Source: an uncultured Candidatus Saccharibacteria bacterium
Lineage (GTDB): Bacteria; Patescibacteriota; Saccharimonadia; Saccharimonadales; Saccharimonadaceae
Direction of reading: 5' to 3'
NCBI GenBank assembly: GCA_937889535.1
Contig: CALBZW010000009.1
Coordinates: 1 to 30,592 of the forward strand
DNA: 30,592 nucleotides
Below, piece by piece: positions 13,283 through 19,432 of the stretch. The position numbers and the translations under genes were made by a program. The number at the start of each line of letters is the position of its first letter. The stretch's first letter is position 1. The notes beneath the pieces are model-generated. The model was given only the letters and a program-made list of their open reading frames with translations. It was not told the DNA's origin and ran no database searches.

Positions 13283-13632
13283 TACTTCTTCTCCTTTACG
13301 CTCTTAACTACTGCTTCAAAGGCTTTTGGTTGATTAACGGCGAGTTCGGCGAGAATCTTGCGATCAATCGCGACACCTTGCTGTTTGAGGCCAGCCATGA
13401 GCTGAGAATAAGAAATCCCAAGTTCGCGAGCAGCGTTGTTGATACGGGTAATCCAAATTGCGCGCAAATCACGTTTACGGTTGCGGCGATCGCGATAGCT
13501 ATAACGTAGGGATTTGATTACGCCTTGTTTTGCTAAGCGATAGCTGCGGGTGCGGTAATGTTGCATCCCTTTGGCGGCATTGAGGATTTTCTTGTGTTTC
13601 GCCCGAGCGGGTACACCACGTTTTACTCTCAT
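13282..13632 (-). CDS. rplT: Large ribosomal subunit protein bL20
   Basis: A 116-residue early-assembly protein of the 50S subunit. The opening MRVKRGVPARAKHKKILNAA and YRTRSYRLAKQGVIKSLRYS, then RDRRNRKRDLRAIWITRINNA are family hallmarks. In other bacteria bL20 also represses its own operon by binding the mRNA leader. It lies 2 nt behind rpmI. Confidence 0.97.
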   Translation of the reverse strand: MRVKRGVPARAKHKKILNAAKGMQHYRTRSYRLAKQGVIKSLRYSYRDRRNRKRDLRAIWITRINNAARELGISYSQLMAGLKQQGVAIDRKILAELAVNQPKAFEAVVKSVKEKK

Positions 13633-13634
13633 GA

Positions 13635-13829
13635 TTAAACTCCTAATGCATTCTTAACGTTTTTTGCGATCTTGCCTTTGACGAAAGCTGCAGTTTTCAT
13701 ATTGCGTTTGCGAGCTTTGGATTTTTTGGCAAGAATATGGTTGCCGTAGGCCCGCTCGCGAGCAATCTTGCCGGATCCGGTGATTTTCACGCGCTTGGCG
13801 GTGCCTTTATGCGTCTTGAGTTTTGGCAT
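13635..13829 (-). CDS. rpmI: Large ribosomal subunit protein bL35
   Basis: A 64-residue basic 50S protein. MPKLKTHKGTAKRVKITGSG and the central HILAKKSKARKRNMK are diagnostic. It follows infC by about 170 nt and is almost contiguous with rplT. AAAGGAAAA lies shortly before the ATG on the minus strand. Confidence 0.96.
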   Translation of the reverse strand: MPKLKTHKGTAKRVKITGSGKIARERAYGNHILAKKSKARKRNMKTAAFVKGKIAKNVKNALGV

Positions 13830-14002
13830 ATAGGTTTTCCTTTAGTTAATGATTCTGGCAGTCATTATGTGATAGTGCTAATGTCTAGGCGCTATTGTTC
13901 GATGCTGCACGGAATCGGTTGATATTGAGGTGCAACTAGGGAATCGTGGAAGTAGGAAATTACTTCTTCCGTATTCGATCTAGTATTTTGGTTTCGATAG
14001 TG
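13830..14002 (-). promoter_or_regulatory. infC-rpmI intergenic leader
   Basis: A 173-nt gap inside the ribosomal operon without a gene. It contains a hairpin, GGAAGTA...TACTTC(TT)CC, at 13948-13970. The place corresponds to where bL20 leader control elements lie in other bacteria, so an autoregulatory RNA is plausible, but I cannot show its conserved core. Confidence 0.35.
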
Positions 14003-14527
14003 TTATTTTTTGCGTACACTAATCGATAGATTGCGTCCGGCGAATTGAGGTTTACCCTCAACGACGATTTCGGTCTCTTCAGAGATGCGTTCAGTAATCT
14101 TGTCGATCATAGCTTGGCCAAGCTCTTTGTGAGCCATTTCGCGACCACGGAAGATGACCATTATTTTGACGCGGTCTCCGTCTTCGAGGAAACTTTTAAT
14201 CTTGCGGACTTTAATGTTCAAATCGTTGTCGCTGATCTTGAGTCCAATTTTCATCGTTTTAAGCTCGGATTGTTTTTCACGGGCTTTTTTGCGATTTTTG
14301 GCCTCTTCTTTCATCTTTTGGTATTGGTATTTACCCCAATCGATGATTTTGACAACGGGCGGGTCGGCATTAGCTGCGATTTCAACTAAGTCAACTCCTT
14401 GTTCGCGAGCGAGAGCCTGAGCGTCTTTGCTCGACATGATGCCGAGTTGCTCTCCATTAGTACCAATAACGCGGACAGAAGGGTAACGGATTTCTCCGTT
14501 GAGTTTTGTGCGTGATGTTCTACTAAT
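14003..14527 (-). CDS. infC: Translation initiation factor IF-3, AUU start
   Basis: IF-3 keeps the ribosomal subunits apart and proofreads the start codon. The annotated ATG at 14437 would give only 144 residues and cut into the N-domain. Upstream, the same frame encodes NGEIRYPSVRVIGTNGEQLG, which is conserved in IF-3, and reaches an in-frame TAA only just before an ATT at 14525-14527. This ATT is preceded by AAAGGA at a spacing of 8 nt. Starting there gives 174 residues, the normal length. An AUU start is the classical autoregulatory device of E. coli infC. The C-domain (GDRVKIMVIFRGREMAHKEL) is complete. Confidence 0.95.
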   Translation of the reverse strand: MSRTSRTKLNGEIRYPSVRVIGTNGEQLGIMSSKDAQALAREQGVDLVEIAANADPPVVKIIDWGKYQYQKMKEEAKNRKKAREKQSELKTMKIGLKISDNDLNIKVRKIKSFLEDGDRVKIMVIFRGREMAHKELGQAMIDKITERISEETEIVVEGKPQFAGRNLSISVRKK

Positions 14528-14647
14528 GGTTTAATTCCTTTCGCTTAACTTTGAACTGAGACCATTATAACAAATTTTACAGGGAATTACAAGCGCAATG
14601 TTGTGTTTTTGAAGTGAATTGTGTGGGAGTTTGGTGTCAATTGACGA

Positions 14648-16465
14648 TTATTTGGGTGGGTGCTCGCGAAAAGTAAGTGCTTCAGCGATGTGTTCTGGAG
14701 TGATGATGTCGGATTCGTCGAGGTCGGCGATGGTTTGGGCGAGTTTGACGGTTTTGAAATAGCCGCGAGCGGAGAGATCAAGCTTATTTATGGCGGTTTG
14801 GAGAAGTTGCTCGGCGGAGTTTGAGAGCTGAAGGAAGTGGCTGATTTCTGGAGGCGACAAAGAGCTATTGTATTTTCCGGATTGATGGTAGCGTTTGGCT
14901 TGGCGAGTATGGGCAATATTGATTTGGGCCTGGGCATTAAGATGCTCTGTGCCTGTTTTGTTATTTTTGACAACGGTAGGTAGAAGGTCTTGGTTTGAGA
15001 GTTTTTTGACCTGAACGAGAAGGTCGATGCGATCAAGGATGGGGCCAGAGAGGCGTTTCTGGTAATTGGAGATTTGGGCGGGGTGGCAAGTACAGAGGTG
15101 GTCGGGGTCGCCAAAATAGCCGCAGGGACAGGGGTTCATGGTGCCAATGAGGATAAAACTGGCGGGGTAGGTAGCGTGGCTGCTCGCACGGGTGATAGTA
15201 ATTTGCCCGTCTTCTAGGGGTTGGCGTAGTGATTCGAGGACTGGTCGGGTATATTCGGGGATTTCATCGAGGAAGAGGATGCCGCAGTGGGCGAGGGAGA
15301 TTTCTCCGGGTAGGGCATTAGTGCCACCTCCGATGATGGCGGTAGTGCTGGCGGTGTGGTGCGGAGAGCGGAAAGGGCGTGTCGTAGGTACATCTGAATT
15401 GGTTTGCGTTAGCCCATGGAGCTTGGCGATCTCAATTTGTTCTTCGGGAGAGGGTGGCGGAAGGAGGTTTTGGCTGACTTTGGCGAGCATGGTTTTGCCT
15501 GAGCCTGGTGGGCCAGAGAATAGGAGGTTGTGGTTGCCAGCGATGGCTATGATAAGTGCGCGTTTGGCGAGAGCTTGCCCGTGGATGTGGTCTAATAGGT
15601 AAGAGGACTGGTTTACCTCTATTTTAGTATTTTTAACAACTGCCGGCTGAGTATCAGACAGGGAATCTGTTTCGGTATTTCTTACAACGGACAGGTTTTT
15701 ATTAGAACTATTCTCTGTCGTATTATTTTTTACAACATTAGACTTATATTGTGATAAGTTTATGATATTTTCGTCTGTTTTTGTATTTTTTACAATGTTT
15801 GATGGCTCTGAATGTTTAGCTTTGGTGGATAACGATTCTTCATGTTCCACCCCAGAATAAGTATTTTTCACAACATGGCTTGAAACAGGGGTAGAGGGGG
15901 TTTGAGTACTAAAATTAGTGTTCAGGCTACTATTTTTGTATACAGGCAGCGGTTTTGCTCCTTTGAGGTGGAGAAAGAGTGCTTTGAGATCGCTAACACC
16001 TATGACGGTGGCTTTCGGGATGAGAGTGGCTTGAGGGAGATTGGCCGTAGGCACATAGATTTCTTTAAAGCCAGCAATAACGGCGGCCTCGACGATGTTT
16101 ATGATGCCTCTGACGGGCTTTGTTTGGCCATTTAAGGACAATTCGCCGACGAAGAGCCGTTCGTGTAGGTCTCCGAGTAAAAGCTGCTGAGAAAGCACGA
16201 GAATGGCCAATGCAATGGGTAAATCGAGGTGCGTACCGTCTTTGGCGAGTTCGGCGGGAGCAAGATTGATCGTGACGCGTTTATCAGGGAATCGAAAGCC
16301 AGAATTAACGAGCGCAGCGCGAACGCGTTCGCGAGCTTCTGAGACGGTTTTATTAGCCATGCCGACGATATTGAAGGTGGGGAGACTACGACTGACGTCG
16401 CCTTCGACTTCTACCAGGCGACCGTCATAACCTTGGGGGATGGCGGAATATACTTTTGCAATCAT
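14648..16465 (-). CDS. comM: ComM/YifB-type Mg-chelatase-like AAA+ ATPase
   Basis: ComM is a hexameric helicase that promotes branch migration during natural transformation. The 605-residue protein has the N-terminal Lon-like (ChlI) domain at about 1-170 (AKVYSAIPQGYDGRLVEVEG), the AAA+ core with Walker A GPPGSGKT (318-325) and Walker B CGILFLDEIPEY, plus the Cys-rich PCPCGYFGDPDHLCTC motif and the C-terminal Mg-chelatase domain. Odd: the linker at about 178-290 is a repeat-rich, Asn/Thr/Ser-rich insertion with five VVKNT-like units, and a sixth such unit lies at 498. These units are copies of a DNA repeat that also occurs outside the gene. It faces away from the tmRNA region. Confidence 0.93.
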   Translation of the reverse strand: MIAKVYSAIPQGYDGRLVEVEGDVSRSLPTFNIVGMANKTVSEARERVRAALVNSGFRFPDKRVTINLAPAELAKDGTHLDLPIALAILVLSQQLLLGDLHERLFVGELSLNGQTKPVRGIINIVEAAVIAGFKEIYVPTANLPQATLIPKATVIGVSDLKALFLHLKGAKPLPVYKNSSLNTNFSTQTPSTPVSSHVVKNTYSGVEHEESLSTKAKHSEPSNIVKNTKTDENIINLSQYKSNVVKNNTTENSSNKNLSVVRNTETDSLSDTQPAVVKNTKIEVNQSSYLLDHIHGQALAKRALIIAIAGNHNLLFSGPPGSGKTMLAKVSQNLLPPPSPEEQIEIAKLHGLTQTNSDVPTTRPFRSPHHTASTTAIIGGGTNALPGEISLAHCGILFLDEIPEYTRPVLESLRQPLEDGQITITRASSHATYPASFILIGTMNPCPCGYFGDPDHLCTCHPAQISNYQKRLSGPILDRIDLLVQVKKLSNQDLLPTVVKNNKTGTEHLNAQAQINIAHTRQAKRYHQSGKYNSSLSPPEISHFLQLSNSAEQLLQTAINKLDLSARGYFKTVKLAQTIADLDESDIITPEHIAEALTFREHPPK

Positions 16466-16598
16466 GCGCTTAGCCTAGTGGAAATATTAGGAAAATGCAA
16501 CCCCTGCCGGTTTTGTATCTGTTAAAGTAATTTTTACAACTACCGTATAAAATGTTTAATGATAAGCGCATTGTATCAGTTTTAGTATTTCTGACAAC
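14952..16598 (-). repeat. Dispersed roughly 23-bp repeat in and before comM
   Basis: Eight copies on the minus strand with the core GTTGTNARAAATACTAAAAC and usually a following AGA. They end at 14974, 15640, 15688, 15736, 15796, 15874, 16540 and 16598; the last two are upstream of the comM start and noncoding. A ninth copy, with two mismatches in the core, lies at 18642-18664 inside another gene. Within comM the repeats encode VVKNT. Two successive intervals are 48 bp, the others 58-78 bp or far longer, so this is not a CRISPR array. Confidence 0.75.
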
Positions 16599-16615
16599 GA
16601 TTTACTTGAAACTTC

Positions 16616-16644
16616 TTGCGCTTCTCTAGTAACTGTAGTATGAT
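16616..16644 (+). promoter_or_regulatory. tmRNA promoter
   Basis: TTGCGC (16616-16621), 17-nt spacer, TATGAT (16639-16644). The mature tmRNA begins 11 nt behind the -10 box. Confidence 0.75.
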
Positions 16645-16654
16645 AGGGCTAGTT

Positions 16655-17010
16655 GGGGCTGACAAAGCTTAGACGAATAATTAACAGATATCAGGCACGT
16701 CGAGTAATACCGTAAGTATTGTTAATAAGTGCAAAGAACACTAACAAGCATGTGCTTTACGCACCTGCGTTTGCTTAAAGATATAATATTTTAAGCTGGT
16801 CTGAGGCCGAGTCTCCGTAGGTCGAGGATTATTAGATTACGGCGATAAGATGAGAGGGTGATCGTCTCGATTCCGACAATCTAGATCAGGGTACCTATAG
16901 TTTCGTCTATTGCAGCTATAGGATTATACCGACGAAACAGTAGACTAAGCGTGTAGAATGGTATCATGGAGGTTTTTCGGACCCGGAGGCAGTATCCGGC
17001 AGCTCCACCA
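16655..17010 (+). ncRNA. ssrA: tmRNA (ssrA), one-piece
   Basis: tmRNA rescues stalled ribosomes. The 5' GGGGCTGA and the 3' CAGCTCCACCA form the tRNA-like acceptor stem with an encoded CCA, and GGACCCGGAGGCAGTATCCGG forms the T-arm region. The tag frame lies at 16731-16778: GCA AAG AAC ACT and so on to TAA, giving the tag AKNTNKHVLYAPAFA. This ends in hydrophobic small residues as proteolysis tags do, though not in the usual LAA. The downstream pseudoknot region includes GCTATAG pairings near 16900-16930. Confidence 0.92.
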
Positions 17011-17021
17011 ACGAGTTTTTG

Positions 17022-17054
17022 AGACCGCTTTCGCGAATGTGAGGGCGGTTTTTG
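17022..17054 (+). terminator. Terminator of tmRNA
   Basis: ACCGC pairs with GCGGT, followed by a run of T. The stem is short and has an internal TCGCGA, so this is a weaker call. Confidence 0.6.
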
Positions 17055-17190
17055 TATGGTTGGATGTGGGTCATGGTGGTCGAGTTGCGTGGGAATGTCG
17101 TCGATTTGGCGGCGGAGTTGTAGCAGAAGGCTCTAAAATATCCTGTGGAAAACTCCACAAAAAATCATAAAAAAATTATACAAAAAGTGG

Positions 17191-17219
17191 TTGACTTAAG
17201 CGTTTTGTCGGCATATAAT
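17191..17219 (+). promoter_or_regulatory. Consensus sigma70-type promoter of a small RNA
   Basis: TTGACT (17191-17196), 17-nt spacer, TATAAT (17214-17219). It is one of the strongest-looking promoters of the window. Confidence 0.85.
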
Positions 17220-17225
17220 AGGGAT

Positions 17226-17358
17226 AGTTCCTGAACAAAAATGTTATACAAGGAACCAAAAATAAAAATAGTTCAAAAACTCCCGAAAGGGAGCTCCAAA
17301 AAATAACTCCACACTCTACGAAAGACCGGTTTTCCTCGCAGTTACCGGTCTTTCTTCT
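17226..17358 (+). ncRNA. Small RNA of unknown class with CUCC motifs
   Basis: A transcript of about 130 nt is defined by the consensus promoter and by the terminator hairpin AAAGACCGGT/ACCGGTCTTT. It begins with a hairpin (GTTCCT...AGGAAC), has an A-rich linker, then CTCCC-GAAA-GGGAG, and exposes CTCC at several places (near 17281, 17294 and 17307), which could pair with GGAG ribosome sites. There is no start codon with a ribosome site. I do not recognise 6S or 4.5S RNA in it. Confidence 0.65.
17331..17358 (+). terminator. Terminator of the small RNA
   Basis: A perfect 10-bp stem, AAAGACCGGT / ACCGGTCTTT, followed by a T-rich tail interrupted by C. Confidence 0.8.
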
Positions 17359-17377
17359 TGGTTTTAGGGGTGCTAAT

Positions 17378-17402
17378 GGAAGATAGGGCTTCCATTTTTT
17401 TG
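17378..17402 (+). terminator. Second terminator behind the small RNA
   Basis: ATGGAAG and CTTCCAT form a 7-bp stem followed by a run of seven T. It would catch read-through or end a longer form of the small RNA. Confidence 0.75.
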
Positions 17403-17551
17403 TTATTTTACGACTTGAGCGAGGTGTATAGGGAATTGTAGCGTATTGTAGTGTATTGTTGTAAGGTTTACAACATAGATATTGAGTAGTTATAACAGAT
17501 ATAAAATAGGTAATGTTGTAATAATAACAACGTTATTTCGCGCAAAAAGTA

Positions 17552-17580
17552 TTGAAATTTTAGCATAAGCGTGCTATGAT
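17552..17580 (+). promoter_or_regulatory. Promoter of the large structured RNA
   Basis: TTGAAA (17552-17557), 17-nt spacer, TATGAT (17575-17580). The -10 box is the same as in the tmRNA promoter. Confidence 0.7.
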
Positions 17581-17586
17581 GAAGAC

Positions 17587-18420
17587 AGTTCAAAAAGAAC
17601 ACAAAAACGAAAAATAAAATTGTAGATTAACAAGCCATAACATAAGCGCAAGCGATTCTAGAAACCTTCGGTGGACATTCCACGAGCGAAAAGGTAATTT
17701 CTAGCCATAAATTACACTCTTAGGAATTACCTGGAGCTTGCGGAATTGCCAAAGGCAGTTTCCTTGAGGTGACGCAGAAGTGAGAGATTTTCAGTAAATA
17801 GGGAATCTTCTTCCGCTAAGCTTCAAGGTCAGCAAGCGACCTTGAGGAGTAAATAGGCTAACCCCTATTCACTTCACTAGGGCGATCGTTCGCCGTCCTC
17901 CCGCGCAAGCGGTAATGTGGGCGAAGGGCGGGGTCGTCCGAAAGGAACACTCTACACCCTTTCCAGAGCCTGCAGGGACTAGCTGATACGATCGCCCCGA
18001 TGGAACCGAAAGACTGTTCTAGAGCGTGGTTTTCACGCAACAGAATAGCCTTGAGGCTCCTAGGGGTGCCCTAGCTGAACCAAAAATTGTCAGAAGGTAA
18101 TTAGACGCGAAGCGCATTGGAAACATTCACTGTTCGTACATTGACACAAGAAATAACAGGGGATGAGGCCAATTGGACATATGCCCCACTAGATGTGGAG
18201 CGGTCAACAATAGAGAATGGGCAGAGTTGTGGCCCAAAGTAACGATGTTTTAACGCCAGATAACTCACCCATTCTCACCTAGAATAGATACACTTCGCTC
18301 TGGGACGGAGCCAAAGGTTTCTCGCAGGGCTAGCGTATCTATTCTGATAGTCTTTTTGAGGTAGGATTGAGACTGCCTCTGGTAGCTAGGCTGGTAGACC
18401 TAGGAAATTTGGGAGAAGTA
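17587..18420 (+). ncRNA. Large structured noncoding RNA candidate (about 830 nt)
   Basis: No credible gene fills this region, but it is dense in long complementary segments: CTAGAAA (17658)/TTTCTAG (17698); TCAAGGTC (17823)/GACCTTGA (17838); GGGCGATCG (17880)/CGATCGCCC (17989); a stacked hairpin CTGTT-CTAGA-GCGTG/CACGC-AACAG (18014-18043); GAGAATGGG (18213)/CCCATTCTC (18268); and the 11-bp AGAATAGATAC (18281)/GTATCTATTCT (18335). Many loops are GNRA-like or A-rich (GCAA in CGCAAGCG, GAAA). It starts behind a good promoter and is about as GC-rich as known large RNAs. I do not recognise OLE, GOLLD, ROOL or an intron. The 3' end is uncertain. Confidence 0.7.
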
Positions 18421-18532
18421 AGCATCGTGCGGATGTTGTAGAAAATACTGATACAGATATATTGGCGGTTGTTGGTGTATATAGCGGGGAATGATGATGG
18501 GGATGGTTACTTCAACCATAAGGTTTTTGTGG

Positions 18533-18538
18533 TATAAT
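18533..18538 (+). promoter_or_regulatory. -10 box, leaderless type
   Basis: TATAAT lies 6 nt before the ATG at 18545 and decides this start; the frame itself is open from 18491. Confidence 0.6.
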
Positions 18539-18544
18539 AGGCTT

Positions 18545-18886
18545 ATGCCAAAGCATTTAGTGCCGGTAATGAGTCTGTTAGCTGCTGTGATTTTGCTGGT
18601 GATGTTGAATTTTACGACGCCAGCCGGGGTGGGTCCGTTCGGTGTTTTGGTTTTTTTTACAACATTTTATATTTTGATGTTTGGAGTCGCACTAGCTTTG
18701 GTGCGGTTTTTTGCAAGGTTGACACGATCGCAACTAGGGAAGAAAGAGTATGTCTATGGGGCGGTAGTGGCGTTTGGGCCGATTATGCTGATGTTAGCAC
18801 AGTCGATGGGGTCGATGAGCTGGTTGACGGTGGGGTTGACGGTTATATTCGTACTGTTGGGGTGCTTTTTAGTAAGTAAAAAGTAG
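18545..18886 (+). CDS. Small membrane protein of unknown function
   Basis: A 113-residue protein with three or four hydrophobic segments (about residues 5-24, 30-52, 70-88 and 92-110) and a basic loop (RFFARLTRSQLGKKE) between the second and third. The upstream part of the open frame (from 18491) contains the TATAAT at 18533, so the ATG at 18545 is the probable leaderless start. It precedes the Glu-rich protein and the type IV secretion ATPase, and may belong to the same functional unit. One copy of the comM-type repeat overlaps its codons for GVLVFFTT (minus strand, 18642-18664). Confidence 0.75.
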   Translation: MPKHLVPVMSLLAAVILLVMLNFTTPAGVGPFGVLVFFTTFYILMFGVALALVRFFARLTRSQLGKKEYVYGAVVAFGPIMLMLAQSMGSMSWLTVGLTVIFVLLGCFLVSKK

Positions 18887-18919
18887 TTTTGAACACTAAT
18901 TTTATGATAAAATAAGCAT

Positions 18920-19432
18920 ATGAATAATGGTAGCCAGAGTCGGGAGAAGGTGCGAGCGCGGGATTTGACGGCGGAGATTGATCGGGCGACGGATTTGGCC
19001 ATGCCGGCGGGCGCGGAAGATATGAGGCGTCGGGAGGCTATGCCTGCGATGCAGGCCGAAGCCGAGGTGCGGAATATGGAACAACCTGTGGGCTTTGGTA
19101 GAGAGGTTTTGTCGGCAGTAGGAGAAGTGGCGCGAGATGAGCGGGAGTTGACGCAGGCACAGGAATTTGTTGGGGAAGAGAGTAAGATCCAGACACGAGA
19201 GCGGTTGGCAGATGATTTGGAAGATGCGCGAAATGAGGCTGGAGAGGGTCTAGGCTTTGAAAATCGGATTGTCGCAAAAAATCAGGAGGGGGTGGCGCGA
19301 GTGGTAGCTCCGGAGGTGGATAAGTTAGCCAATCAGAAGAGCTTTCGGGTGAGTGATCTGGAGAGAATATATCGGCACGGAGTGAATACAACGTTGGGGA
19401 TTTTCGGGCGGAGAATTGGAGACCGGAACTGA
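18920..19432 (+). CDS. Glu/Arg-rich helical protein upstream of T4SS ATPase
   Basis: A soluble, strongly charged protein of 170 residues without membrane segments. Most of it is predicted helical from its composition (REKVRARDLTAEIDRATDLA, then RERLADDLEDARNEAGEGLG), possibly coiled coil. TAAAAT lies 6 nt before the ATG, with no ribosome site, so it is leaderless. Its stop overlaps the start of the ATPase gene (TGATG at 19430-19434), which argues for coupled translation and a role with the ATPase, for example as adaptor. No family is recognised. Confidence 0.75.
   Translation: MNNGSQSREKVRARDLTAEIDRATDLAMPAGAEDMRRREAMPAMQAEAEVRNMEQPVGFGREVLSAVGEVARDERELTQAQEFVGEESKIQTRERLADDLEDARNEAGEGLGFENRIVAKNQEGVARVVAPEVDKLANQKSFRVSDLERIYRHGVNTTLGIFGRRIGDRN

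Noticed and set aside
14952..16598. CRISPR array at the comM repeats
   Set aside because: The repeats are degenerate, intervals vary from 48 to several hundred bp, most lie inside a coding frame as VVKNT, and no cas gene is present.
17858..18040. 60-aa minus-strand frame inside the large RNA region
   Set aside because: It covers several long complementary segments of the RNA candidate, has no ribosome site and resembles no protein.
17587..18420. Group I or group II intron
   Set aside because: No exon gene is split here, no intron-encoded protein is present and I cannot find the conserved catalytic core of either class.
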